Origin: Glaciecola blandensis
GTDB taxonomy: Bacteria > Pseudomonadota > Gammaproteobacteria > Enterobacterales > Alteromonadaceae
Assembly (NCBI RefSeq): GCF_031846165.1
Contig: NZ_JAVRIE010000002.1
Span: forward strand, 124,001-188,000
Reading direction: 5' to 3'
Length of the DNA: 64,000 bases
The notes below the pieces were generated by a model. The model made no database searches and was not told where the DNA came from. It worked only from the letters and a program-made list of their open reading frames with translations. Below, piece by piece: positions 26,067-36,200 of the stretch. A program made the translations under genes and the position numbers. Each line of letters begins with the position of its first letter. Within the stretch, counting starts at the first letter, position 1.

Positions 26067-27158
26067 TTAATCTTTAGGCTCTTGAGGAGGTTTGCCCCGC
26101 CACCACGCGGCCAAGGATGAGCCGGTGATATTCATCATCGGACCGAAAACCGCAGGTGCTAAACCCATCGATGCTACCTTACCCATCTCCAACGCAATGC
26201 CTGATGCTAAGCCCGAGTTTTGCATACCCACTTCAAACGCGATAGTACGTGAAGATGCTTCGTCCATTCCCATGACTCGGGCACTACCATAGCCTAATAC
26301 ATAGCCCAAAATATTATGAATCAATACTAAGACTATCAAAATCAAGCCTATGCTGAGTAAACTGTCTCGGCCAGCAGCAGTTATCACGGTAATGATGATA
26401 GCGATGCCGAGCATCGATATTTTTGGCATCGCTTTATCGACGATGGGAAACTTACCATGAAGAAAGTGATTGAATGCTAAGCCCAAAATAATCGGCAGTA
26501 TGACAATTTTACTGATGCTCAAGAACATCGCCATTGCATCGATAGGCACAAATTGATCTGCAAAGAGTGACATATAGAATGGCGTAATGAATGGCGCAAG
26601 AAGTGTTGATACTGCCGTTAAGGTAAGTGACAGCGCTAGGTTTGCGCCGGAGATATATGCCATGACATTCGACGCTAAACCACTTGGCGAGCAGCCCACA
26701 AGAATAATACCGGCAGCGATTTCTGGTGGCAAATCTGACATTGTCGCCAAGCTGAAACCGACAATGGGCATAATAGAGAACTGCAATACTAGGCCGATCA
26801 GAACACCTTTTGGCATTTTACCAACCCGCACGAAGTCATTGACGCTCATTGAGGTGCCCATACCAAACATGATGATCATCAAAAGCGGCACTATAAGGCC
26901 CTTGAATTCGAAGTCACCTACACCGATGAAAAGCTCTGGGTAGTAGAGCGAAGCCGCAACGGCAGCAAAAATCACAAAGGTGAAGGCAAAACCAGAAAAG
27001 TGCTCGGTTTTGCGCAAGAAGAGAACTAGAAATATGAAAAATAGAATGATAGCTGGGCCTGATAGCGTCCACTGCTGCAAAACAAATAATACAATACTGC
27101 ATAGCCCAGCAATAAGCGTCAGAGCACCAAATAGATTTAATCCCTGTGTCTTTGTCAT
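26067..27158 (-). CDS. Bile acid:sodium symporter (BASS) family transporter
   Basis: The 363-residue inner-membrane protein has about ten helices. Family marks are MFGMGTSMSVNDF near 100, the ILVGCSPSGLASNVMAY crossing (about 155-171) and EVGMQNSGLASGIALEM near 309, the two helix-breaking sodium-site repeats. Bacterial members carry organic anions such as pantoate, pyruvate or sulfonates with sodium. An extra pair of hydrophobic N-terminal helices precedes the family core. GAGAG lies before the ATG. It is downstream of the RND pump genes by 95 bases on the same strand, perhaps cotranscribed. Substrate unknown. Confidence 0.9.
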   Translation of the reverse strand: MTKTQGLNLFGALTLIAGLCSIVLFVLQQWTLSGPAIILFFIFLVLFLRKTEHFSGFAFTFVIFAAVAASLYYPELFIGVGDFEFKGLIVPLLMIIMFGMGTSMSVNDFVRVGKMPKGVLIGLVLQFSIMPIVGFSLATMSDLPPEIAAGIILVGCSPSGLASNVMAYISGANLALSLTLTAVSTLLAPFITPFYMSLFADQFVPIDAMAMFLSISKIVILPIILGLAFNHFLHGKFPIVDKAMPKISMLGIAIIITVITAAGRDSLLSIGLILIVLVLIHNILGYVLGYGSARVMGMDEASSRTIAFEVGMQNSGLASGIALEMGKVASMGLAPAVFGPMMNITGSSLAAWWRGKPPQEPKD

Positions 27159-27253
27159 TTTTCTCTCGATTTCTCTCGATATAGTAAAGCGCGTTTGTGT
27201 CAGCTAATACTATTCAACGCACAAATGCGGAATATCGTTCAAAAAATAAGTAA

Positions 27254-30200
27254 CTAGTTTTCCTCAGGGGTTTCAGAAACTCGCACCGAAGATACGTCCT
27301 GAGTCTTCCGACGTTTAAAATATGCAGACATATTTTCACCCAGCATCAGCAAACACGGTGTTAAAAACAACGTCAGTAAGGTCGCAAAGGTAAGGCCCCC
27401 AGCGATTGCACTAGCAAGCTGCGTCCACCACTGAGCTGAAGGTGCACCTATTGAAAGGTCGCGACCCACAATATCAATTGTGAGTGCAAAAACCATCGGC
27501 AGCAATCCGAGCACGGTTGTAACCGATGTTAGCAACACTGGACGCATCCTTTGGGCACCCGTGCGAAGCAGTGCTTCTTGTGCGCTCATACCACGCTTTT
27601 TGAGGTCGTTATACGTATCTATCAGAACTATATTGTTGTTTACAACGATGCCCGCTAAGGCAATTACACCCAGCCCGACCATAACGACGCCAAATGCTTG
27701 CCCAGTTACCAACAAGCCGAGCAATACGCCCGCAGTAGAAAATACAATGGCGCTAAGTACCAGCATGGCTTGATAGAAACTGTTGAATTGCGTCACCAGA
27801 ATAATAGACATTAAAAAGATGGCAGTGATGAACGCCTTGCTCAAAAATGCCATCGTTTCTTGAATATCTTCGTCTTGGCCTTTGAATTTAACGTTAATTC
27901 CGCGAGGTAATTCAAGCCCTTGTAAAGCTTCTTTAATCTTGTTTACCTGTGCATCCGGCAACAATTCAGGATCTACTGCGGCCTTGATTGTCATGACTCG
28001 TTTACCATCAGTGCGATTGATAATGCTAGTCTTCGGTGCAGGTTCGAAGGTCACGAAGTTACTAATTGGAATTTGTCCGTTTTGTGATGGCACGCGCAAG
28101 CGGTTTAATTGCTCTAAGGTACGATCGCTACGAGGGAATCGTAAACGTATTTCTACTTCTTCTTCGGCATCATCAGGGCGATATTCAGCAAGCAAAACGC
28201 CATTTGTAATTAAGGTAACGGCATTACCTACTAGCGTGACGTCGGCACCAAATTCTGCTGCTTTTTGTCTATTCACTTTTAATCGCCATTCAATACTAGG
28301 TAAGGGGCGTGAATCTTCAACATCGATAAAGCCGCCTATATCTTGCATTGTGTCACGTAGTTTAGCTATTGCAGCTGCAATGGCACCGCCATCAATACCG
28401 CTCACTTCTATTTGAACCGGCTTACCAGAGGCTGGGCCCGACTCTTCCTCGCGCACTTGAACTTGAATGCCCGGAATCGTCGAGGCTTTGTCACGTAGCA
28501 TCGGTTTAATTTCCTCTGCAGATGGACGATTTCGCCAATTGACAAGCTCCAGTTGAATGACACCGATAGTGTCGTCTGGCATATTGCTATTTGATTGATT
28601 ATTAGCGCCTAGTGTGCGCGCATAGACCGATTTGATTTCATCAACATCAAGCACATGACTTTCTACTTGGCGAACAATTTGGTCACGTTCAAAAATAGAG
28701 AGGTCGCCACGTGCTTGCACTTGAACTTGCAAAAATTCTGGTTCAACCGACGGGAAGAATTCGACACCTTTGCCTAAAAAGGCATAAACGGTGTACGCGC
28801 CAACGATGAAAAACATTGCGGTTCCGAAGGCTTTAGCAGGATGCTTTAGAATGAATGCTAAAGCGTTTAAGTATTTTCCAACCCAACCTTTTATGGAAGA
28901 TAAGTCGCCGTCTTCGGCCGCTTTCATTTGTTCGTCTTTCTCATCTACTCGCTTTTTGGCTTTGGTTTTCTTGTTCAATATCCCACCTAAAACAGGGATG
29001 AATATGAGTGCCATGGCAAGTGATGCAGTGAGCGTAATGATGACCGTAATTGGTAAGAATTTCATAAACTCACCAACCAAGCCTGGCCACACTAAAAGCG
29101 GTAAGAACACGACGAGCGTTGTGAGTGTTGAGGCGATAATAGGCCATGCCATCCTTTTAGAGGCCTCAGCATAGGCTACTTTGGGGTCACTTCCTTCGGC
29201 TGTTTTTCTGTCGGCAAGTTCGATAGTCACAATTGCACCATCGACCAACATTCCGACCACTAGAATTAAACTAAATAGCACCACCATATTCAGCGTAATG
29301 CCCATTAGGTCGAGCACTAGCATGGCAGCTAAAAATGAGCCAGGAATCGCAAAACCAACCAGAATAGCAGGACGAACACCCAGAGCGGCAATAATGACGA
29401 TCATGACTAAAATAATAGCGGTGATAACATTATTTTCTAAGTCGCCAAGCATCGTACGGATGTTTTCAGACTTGTCCTGAAGATAGTTGACCTGCACTGC
29501 AGAGCCCCATTCTTGGCTTCTAGCGTCGACGATAGCGCGAACAGCTTCAATGGTTTCAATGATGTTGGCGCCACTGCGCTTGGATACTTCTAAGGCTAGT
29601 GCTGCTCGGCCATTTAATCGGGCAAAACTTAAGGGATCTTTAAACGTACGACGTAAGCTAGCAACATCTTGGAAAGTGACTACGGTGTTGCCGTCTACTT
29701 TGATTGGCAAAGTGGCAAGGTCTTCAGCGTTTTCAATAACACCTGGCACTTTAAACACCATGCGTCCCGCACCCGTATCTAAGGCTCCTGCAGCAACTAA
29801 ACGATTGTTCTGCTGTACAAAATTGAAAAGTTCGGTGTAGGAAATGTTGTAGGCTTCCAGTGCAGATGGGTCAACGATAACCTCTAAAACCTCTTCTCGG
29901 TCACCGCCTATTTCAACTTCAAGCACGCCAGCAAGCGCTTCAATTTCATCTTTCAAGCTTCTGGCTATTGCCACTAGTGACCTTTCAGGAATGGGGCCTG
30001 ACAACACCACATTTAGTACCGGGAACAAAGCAACGTTAACTTCTGTTACTCTCGGTTCGTCTGTCCCTGGTGGCAACTCTGCGCGTGCTAGGTCTACTTT
30101 TTCACGTACGTCTTGAAGCGCTTGGTCAGAGTTAAAGCCTGCATCAAATTCAAGCGTAACCGAGGCATAGCCTTCGGCACCAATTGAACGAATCTCTTTT

Positions 30201-30433
30201 AGCCCTTCAATCGATTGTAACTCTTTCTCTAATGGTCGAGCCAAAAGTCGCTCAGCGTCTTCTGGCGCAATACCTTCGTAGCTAACGGAAACATAGACAA
30301 TAGGAATGGCGATGTCAGGTTCTGATTCTTTAGGGATAGTGACGTAAGCGCTAGTGCCCATTAGCACTAACATCACAAATACCAAAACAACGCTACGACC
30401 GCGACTGAATGCTGCGTCAATGATGCTGTTCAT
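27254..30433 (-). CDS. RND efflux transporter permease (HAE1/AcrB superfamily)
   Basis: The 1059-residue protein has twelve membrane helices in two blocks, each after a large periplasmic loop. Visible RND marks are VSYEGIAPEDAERLLARPLE in the porter domain, GMLVDGAIVTIE with the acidic residue in helix 4 (about residue 400), GVIALAGIVVNNNIVLIDTYN near 925 and RMRPVLLTSVTTVLGLLPM near 965. It should export small molecules with its adaptor, encoded 13 bases upstream. No outer-membrane channel gene is present, so a TolC-like partner must be elsewhere. AAGGAG precedes the ATG. Sequence features resemble multidrug rather than heavy-metal pumps; the specific substrate is unknown. Confidence 0.95.
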   Translation of the reverse strand: MNSIIDAAFSRGRSVVLVFVMLVLMGTSAYVTIPKESEPDIAIPIVYVSVSYEGIAPEDAERLLARPLEKELQSIEGLKEIRSIGAEGYASVTLEFDAGFNSDQALQDVREKVDLARAELPPGTDEPRVTEVNVALFPVLNVVLSGPIPERSLVAIARSLKDEIEALAGVLEVEIGGDREEVLEVIVDPSALEAYNISYTELFNFVQQNNRLVAAGALDTGAGRMVFKVPGVIENAEDLATLPIKVDGNTVVTFQDVASLRRTFKDPLSFARLNGRAALALEVSKRSGANIIETIEAVRAIVDARSQEWGSAVQVNYLQDKSENIRTMLGDLENNVITAIILVMIVIIAALGVRPAILVGFAIPGSFLAAMLVLDLMGITLNMVVLFSLILVVGMLVDGAIVTIELADRKTAEGSDPKVAYAEASKRMAWPIIASTLTTLVVFLPLLVWPGLVGEFMKFLPITVIITLTASLAMALIFIPVLGGILNKKTKAKKRVDEKDEQMKAAEDGDLSSIKGWVGKYLNALAFILKHPAKAFGTAMFFIVGAYTVYAFLGKGVEFFPSVEPEFLQVQVQARGDLSIFERDQIVRQVESHVLDVDEIKSVYARTLGANNQSNSNMPDDTIGVIQLELVNWRNRPSAEEIKPMLRDKASTIPGIQVQVREEESGPASGKPVQIEVSGIDGGAIAAAIAKLRDTMQDIGGFIDVEDSRPLPSIEWRLKVNRQKAAEFGADVTLVGNAVTLITNGVLLAEYRPDDAEEEVEIRLRFPRSDRTLEQLNRLRVPSQNGQIPISNFVTFEPAPKTSIINRTDGKRVMTIKAAVDPELLPDAQVNKIKEALQGLELPRGINVKFKGQDEDIQETMAFLSKAFITAIFLMSIILVTQFNSFYQAMLVLSAIVFSTAGVLLGLLVTGQAFGVVMVGLGVIALAGIVVNNNIVLIDTYNDLKKRGMSAQEALLRTGAQRMRPVLLTSVTTVLGLLPMVFALTIDIVGRDLSIGAPSAQWWTQLASAIAGGLTFATLLTLFLTPCLLMLGENMSAYFKRRKTQDVSSVRVSETPEEN

Positions 30434-30446
30434 TTAACGTCGCTCC

Positions 30447-31520
30447 TTATTCGCTTTTGGCGCTGGTTATTTGAATCTCGACCTTCGTACCGTCGTCAAC
30501 AAAACCTTGCCCAACAGTAATAATACGAGCCGTTTGCGGTAATCCAGTTACCCACAGACCGGCTGTTTCAGATTTGACGATAGTGACCGAGTGAAACTCG
30601 ACCTCGTTGTTCTCATTGGTAATTTTCACGCCAATATCTCCATCTGTGCTCAAGGCTAAGATGGCTGGTGAAACAAAGTGAGCATTCACTTCTTTCACAG
30701 GTATTTTAATTTCAGCGCTCATACCGGCAGGTAAACTCTGGTCGCGGTTGTCTAACATAATTTCAACACGGAAAGTTCGCGTACCTTGATTTGCCAGTGG
30801 GGAAATGTAAGTGATTTTTCCTTCTTTAACCTGGCCTGTCGCTAAGCGAACCTCTGCCGTTCCGCCAATGCTTACCTGTTGAATATTCTGTTGAGCAACG
30901 GGGGCGATGACCTTTAAGCTTGTATTATCGACAAAACGGGCAATCTCAGTACTTTCAGTCACATAACTACCTTGCTCAACCATGCGGCGGTCGACCGTAC
31001 CGGAGAATGGTGCGTTTATTTCCAGCTTTTCTATTTCAAACTCGATTTGTGCAAGGTCTGCTTCCGCTGCTTTTAGTTGGGCGTAGGCTTCTTCTAACAT
31101 TGATTTGGATTGCAGATTGTCTTTTGAGAGGGTTTGCGTTCTTTTGTATGTTTCTTGGCGAGACTTCAATTGCGCCTTTTGACGTTCTAAACGAATCTCT
31201 CTATCTTCCAATGCCAAAGTCGCGAAACGCTCTCCGGCTTCAATACTTTGTCCTTCCTCTGCGTGCAAAGCGGCAATACGGCCTTTAATGTCTGAACGAA
31301 GGATAACTTGGCGATTCGGTTCAACTTGTCCTTGAACAGTGAGATACAAGAAAACGACTTGCGCTTGCTTGTCTTCAACTTGAACCAACATTTTTGCTTG
31401 GGCTTCACGTTTGGCTGGCGCTGAGTTTGTTTCTGACTCGGCGCTAAAAAGCATACCGCTAGCCATCCATAATACGATAATGGCGGTCATAGCGATGGCG
31501 ATGATGTGTGGTTTTTTCAT
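30447..31520 (-). CDS. RND efflux periplasmic adaptor (membrane fusion protein)
   Basis: The 357-residue protein has an N-terminal membrane anchor (residues 6-26), a lipoyl/barrel-sandwich half (GRIAALHAEEGQSIEAGERFATLAL), a coiled-coil hairpin (about 110-165), the second half (INAPFSGTVDRRMVEQGSYV near 172) and beta-barrel and membrane-proximal parts. It links the inner-membrane pump to an outer-membrane channel. It is the first gene of the pump operon; 240 bases of divergent promoter region separate it from cdd. Confidence 0.94.
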   Translation of the reverse strand: MKKPHIIAIAMTAIIVLWMASGMLFSAESETNSAPAKREAQAKMLVQVEDKQAQVVFLYLTVQGQVEPNRQVILRSDIKGRIAALHAEEGQSIEAGERFATLALEDREIRLERQKAQLKSRQETYKRTQTLSKDNLQSKSMLEEAYAQLKAAEADLAQIEFEIEKLEINAPFSGTVDRRMVEQGSYVTESTEIARFVDNTSLKVIAPVAQQNIQQVSIGGTAEVRLATGQVKEGKITYISPLANQGTRTFRVEIMLDNRDQSLPAGMSAEIKIPVKEVNAHFVSPAILALSTDGDIGVKITNENNEVEFHSVTIVKSETAGLWVTGLPQTARIITVGQGFVDDGTKVEIQITSAKSE

Positions 31521-31701
31521 TAATACAGCCTGTTGAGGAACTGGGTGATAAGAATTCGAACTGAAAACGGACGCATATTATACGCTCAGTGGTCTTACAA
31601 GTGAATGACACAATTAAAACTATTTACCCATAAAATGTAGGGTTTCTGTAATAAAGTGTGTAGAGCTGCATAGAATCTTTACATTCAAGTCTTGCGAGCG
31701 C

Positions 31702-31715
31702 ATATGAATTCATAT
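31702..31715. promoter_or_regulatory. 14-bp palindrome ATATGAATTCATAT in the divergent pump/cdd promoter region
   Basis: Perfect dyad in an AT-rich stretch, 49 bases before the cdd start. It may be an operator, but in AT-rich DNA such a dyad can also occur by chance. I see nothing else distinctive in 31521-31763. Confidence 0.25.
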
Positions 31716-31763
31716 AATTTATATTTTCTTCCCAATGCATAAGCACTACTTAAGAGAAATATT

Positions 31764-32177
31764 TTGTCATCAACAAAGATACACACTGAGTCACTAAAAA
31801 CCGAGCTAAGCGAAATGCTTGGCAAAGCGTACAGCCCTTATTCAGGGGTTAAAGTGGCTGCAGCCGTCGAGTATGAAGTCAATGGCGAAAAGAAAGTTGC
31901 CTACGGTGTGAATGTCGAGAATGTGTCTTACGGCTTAACGGTCTGTGCTGAACGCTCGGCCATTTCTGCTGCGATAGCACAAGGGATGACATCTATTTCT
32001 GCACTTCATGTTATGTCCAATCAAGAACAGGCAATTTCGCCTTGCGGTGCTTGCCGACAAGTAGTGACGGAATTTATGGGACAAGTTGATGGGCCAGTGA
32101 TGTGTGTTAATCAAGCTGGCACTGAAGTATGGGAAAGTACGCTTGGGCAATTGCTGCCCAACCGATTCGACCTCTAG
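31764..32177 (+). CDS. cdd: Cytidine deaminase
   Basis: At 137 residues this is the short, homotetrameric type. Zinc ligands are the cysteine of CAERSA (about residue 56) and the PCGACRQV pair (about 90-93), with the catalytic Glu in CAE. The N-terminal AYSPYSGVKVAAAV is the substrate-binding signature. It deaminates cytidine and deoxycytidine to the uridine forms for pyrimidine salvage. Translation begins at TTG 31764; no ATG upstream of the conserved AYSPYSG is available, and GAGA is the only ribosome-site-like match. Monocistronic. Confidence 0.95.
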   Translation: MSSTKIHTESLKTELSEMLGKAYSPYSGVKVAAAVEYEVNGEKKVAYGVNVENVSYGLTVCAERSAISAAIAQGMTSISALHVMSNQEQAISPCGACRQVVTEFMGQVDGPVMCVNQAGTEVWESTLGQLLPNRFDL

Positions 32178-32185
32178 TCTATCTC

Positions 32186-32884
32186 TTATTCGTAGTTGCG
32201 TTTAACTTTGTCAGCTAGGTCTGGGTTTTCTAATTCTAGGTCAACTGGACGATCAAGAATGATATTACCTTCAACAACCGAATCTGCACTAATATATAGC
32301 GTTGGTCTGCGCTTGTTGTAGTTGTTTTTAGAAATAGGTTCAAAATGAATGTCGCCTTTCACGACTGAACCGTCTTTCAGAGTGACGCTACCATTTTTTG
32401 TAGATATATCTTTGCTAACAATTACACCTTCAAGACGAATGCTGCCGTTCACGGTAGAAACTGCGCCACCCACAGAGCTGTCATTATCAATGCGAATCCC
32501 CCCATTTACGGTGCTCACCTGACCTCTTGATTTAAAGCCAGAACCAATTTTTACTTGGCCATTTACAGATTCAACACTGTCGGCACTCACATTGTCACCA
32601 ATGCTCACCTTACCGTTAACACTAGAAATATCTTCAGCACTCACATCATCAGAAACCTTCACGCTACCGTTGACTGAACTGATATTTTCAACACTGCGTC
32701 CTTCTCCAACTTTGACACTTTTGTTGGTAGAGCTAATATCGCCTGAATAGCTACTTTCACTGCCTTTCTCGTAGTCCCAGTCGGCGTCTTTTGCATTCAC
32801 ATGCACAATGCAACCGCTTAAAAATATGCTGAATAATGAAATGCCGATGAATGTATAAACTGGGCGTTTAATTTGAGTGATCAT
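32186..32884 (-). CDS. Lipoprotein with 18-residue beta-solenoid-like repeats, function unknown
   Basis: The 232-residue product has a lipoprotein signal ending in LSGC at about residue 25. From about residue 45 to 170 there are seven 18-19-residue units of the form SSVNGxVxVxxxxxAExI, which should stack as a short beta-solenoid, like bactofilin-type or DUF4097-like folds. The tail is acidic and charged. The ATG at 32884 has GGAG at good distance. The frame stays open to 33001, adding 39 residues with an ELKS/ELKG/ELTE repeat from a 12-bp tandem DNA repeat; I regard this as upstream sequence. Surface-scaffold role is only a guess. Confidence 0.8.
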   Translation of the reverse strand: MITQIKRPVYTFIGISLFSIFLSGCIVHVNAKDADWDYEKGSESSYSGDISSTNKSVKVGEGRSVENISSVNGSVKVSDDVSAEDISSVNGKVSIGDNVSADSVESVNGQVKIGSGFKSRGQVSTVNGGIRIDNDSSVGGAVSTVNGSIRLEGVIVSKDISTKNGSVTLKDGSVVKGDIHFEPISKNNYNKRRPTLYISADSVVEGNIILDRPVDLELENPDLADKVKRNYE

Positions 32885-32955
32885 GGTGTTCTCCGTTTTG
32901 CCTTGAGTGTGTTTGTTATTAATTGTGTATGCGTCATTTCTTACAAATGACTCTG

Positions 32956-32991
32956 TTAGCTCGCCTTTTAGCTCACTTTTTAGCTCAGTAT
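32956..32991. repeat. 12-bp tandem repeat, three units, upstream of the lipoprotein gene
   Basis: TTAGCTC recurs exactly every 12 bases at 32956, 32968 and 32980. It lies in the 399 bases between the lipoprotein start (32884) and the macroglobulin gene (33284). The rest of that gap shows no gene I can support; it must hold the two divergent promoters. Confidence 0.7.
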
Positions 32992-33283
32992 GAGCAATCA
33001 TTGTGCCTATATGTAAGTCTATGAAAATTAATAGTAAATTTTTTCAGTGCTGAATAAATGAGACTGACATCGGGTTACTTTCACTATTTCTTAGTCGTTT
33101 TCACTAATCAATGTGGGTTAAACCCTATCTCATCTTCAGAGCTTCTATATCGTTTGTCGCAAGGAATGTGCCTTTGGTTTAAATCCCTTCATAGGTTTCT
33201 GAACATCATGCTGATATGATGGTCTATCAAGGAGTTCTGACTCACAAGTAGGTCAGGCGAACCGCGACTTCCAGGATGAACGC

Positions 33284-36200
33284 ATGCAGACTTTAGTAAC
33301 CATTATTTTATTTCCTATTACGCTCATGATGAATGTACTGTCTTCAATATTTGGTAAGGTAGCGTGGTCGATGCCACCGTGGTTGGTGCACCTGAATACC
33401 TTGAGAAAAGCCAAGCCTCTAGCCTTTATCTTGACGCTATTCGTCATTGCGGCGCTTTTGATTGGAGGTTATAAAGGCTACGACTACTATCAAAATTTAC
33501 CTGTGCCAAAACTCATCGAGGCGAAGGTGAACCTTCCTAAAACATCGATGGCTAGTGCTGAATTGAGCATGGAAGCATTCGATAGCGAACGACAGGAATC
33601 TCTGGCTAAAAAGAATCCCTTAGGCATCCAATTTTCTTATAACAAAGGGAGCAGCCTTCCGTCAGTCGCGCCTATTGAACTGATTGGCGCCGAGATAAAA
33701 GCAGGTATTAAAATTCGTCCTGCAAAAGAAGGTGAATGGATGTGGGTTGACGACCGGACTATCTCTTTTATTCCTCTTGAACCCTGGCCACCAGGTGAAG
33801 AATACGAAGTCAGTTTTGCTCCGGAAGTGTTCAGCACAAGTGATGAATTTGCTAGCGATTATGTGAAATTTACCACTGTTCCTTTAAGCGCAAGCTTGGA
33901 AGCGGCTGAATTTAATCTCGATCCAGAAACCCAAGAAAAACGTGTCTATTTTGATTTTAACTTCACCTATCCAGTGTCATTGCAGAGTGTTAAAGAAAAC
34001 ATCAGTCTCGCTTATCTTGAACAAAATGGGGAGACAACAAAGTTAAACGCTATTGAAAATGTTGAATACGCCCTCGATGCAAACAAGATGTTCGTCAGCG
34101 TATCTTACTCGCTCACAGCCTTACCTGAGCAAAGTCGTATAGTGCAAGCAAGCGTTTCTGAAGGTCTACGCAGCATTTATGGTGGTGCCGCTTTATCTAA
34201 CGCACTCACATCGAAAGTGACCGTACCGGATGTTTATAGTTTTCTTGAGGTGAGCGATTTCACCGTCGATATTGTGCGCTCTCCTGAGAACGACCCTGAA
34301 CAGTTTATATTGCTGAGTTTTACCGATTCGATCTCGCGCGACGAGTTACTGCAAAAGGTATCATTATATCGCCTGCCGAAAGGACAAGAAGAGCAGGGCA
34401 AAAACTATTGGGAAAGCCCAAGACAAGTCAGCACACAAGTGTTGTCCGCAGCAAAGAAAGTGAACTTTGAATTAATGCCCACTCAAGGCGAGCGTTCTAC
34501 AGATTATCAAATCCGTATCGATCGTCCTGAGAATGAGCAGCTCTATTTTAAAATTGATGCGGGCTTGCGTTCTGCGAATGGCTTTATTCAGCGTAGTTTC
34601 TTTGATCGTATCATCGCAGCACCACAGTATCCGAAAGAAGTCATCATTAATGGCGAAGGTTCAGTGATGACCTATAGCACAGACCAGCGCTTGGCTTTCA
34701 CTACACGCGGACTGGATTCTGTGTTGGTGTCGATTGGTAAAGTTATTGATGACGATTTATACCATTTGGTATCACAATCTCAAGGCGATATTAGCAATCC
34801 GAACTTCAACTCATGGAGCTTTGGCCCTGAAAACCTTGCTGAATTTACCACTAAAAAGATCACCATGGACAACCGAAGCGGCAAACCTCAAGACCCAAGT
34901 TATGCTTCTGTAGATTTTAATGCGTTAGTATCAAAGCAAGATGGCAAAGTCGGTTTGTTTTTCGTTGAAATTAAAGGCTGGAACAAACAAAACAACCGTG
35001 AGGAATATGGCATTAACGATAAGTTGTTGCTTCTTGTCACCGACTTGGGTGTGATTGTTAAAACCAGTAATGACCAAAGCCAAGATATATTTGTACAGTC
35101 TTTAAAGCAGGGTAAGCCGGTTGCTGGTGCGAAAGTGGAACTATTAGCAAAAAATGGTACTGCGTTGTTTACCAAAACAACAGATGCTAGAGGACATGCT
35201 AGCTTGCCTTCGGCGTCGGGTTTCAATCGTGAAAAAGAGCCGACTGTATTCGTTATCTCTCACGAGGGAGACGTGTCCTTTATCCCCTTTAATCGCTACA
35301 CACGACAAATCAATTACTCTCGTTTTGCAGTGTTTGGGCGTTACGATAGACCCGAGCAAGAAGAAGACACGGCAAATCAAGCAAATGCATTTATGTTCAG
35401 CGATCGTGGTATTTATCGTCCGGGTGAAACAGTGAAATTAGCAGCTATTGTGAAAGGTAAAAACTTTCGTGACCTTAGCGGTATTCCTCTTGAGCTAGTT
35501 ATCCGTGATCCCCGTTACACTGATGTGTTGGTCGAGCGCCTTATCTTGCCCGAAATGGGCTTGCTGGAGTACGAGTTTCCAAGCGAAAGCGGGTTCGCCA
35601 CTGGCGACTATGTCGCGTCTCTACATTTAGTCAGAACCAATCGACAGTCGAATGGACGCACCTCAATGTATCGTGATCGCCAAATCGGCAGCGTCACCTT
35701 TCAGGTAGAAGCATTTCAGCCCGACACGATGGCAATAACCAGTGAGATAGAAGGTTTAGAAGAAAACAAAGGGTGGTTAAGCGGCAGCAGCATTAAGAGT
35801 AAAGTCAGTTTAACGAACCTCTTTGGTAGTCCAGCTCAATTGCGTGATGTGAATGCGGGCTTGAATTTAATGCCACGCGCTTTCAACTTTAAAGAATATG
35901 ATGGCTATGCTTTTAACAGTATCGTTACCGCGAGCGATGTTGAAATTACAGATTTAGATATACCGTCCCAGTCTGCAACGACTGATGCGGATGGCATAGC
36001 TGAAATAGCATTTGATGTGTCGAATATTCAAGGTGGCTCTTACATTGCCTCGCAATACGCCGAAGGCTTTGAGGCATCCGGCGGTCGCTCGGTGAAGACC
36101 ACGAGTACTTTCAGATACTCTCCGCAAACTTACATGCTCGGCTATTCTGCCGATGGCAGACTTGCTTACGTGAACAAGGGCAGCGAACGAAAGGTTCATC

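Noticed and set aside
27159..27180. Doubled TCTCTCGAT before the BASS transporter gene
   Set aside because: Only two short copies overlapping the ribosome-site region; too little to call a regulatory repeat.
27882..28415. Long plus-strand open frame (about 177 codons) inside the RND permease gene
   Set aside because: Antisense to a clear 1059-residue transporter; low-complexity Ser/Thr-rich product typical of shadow frames.
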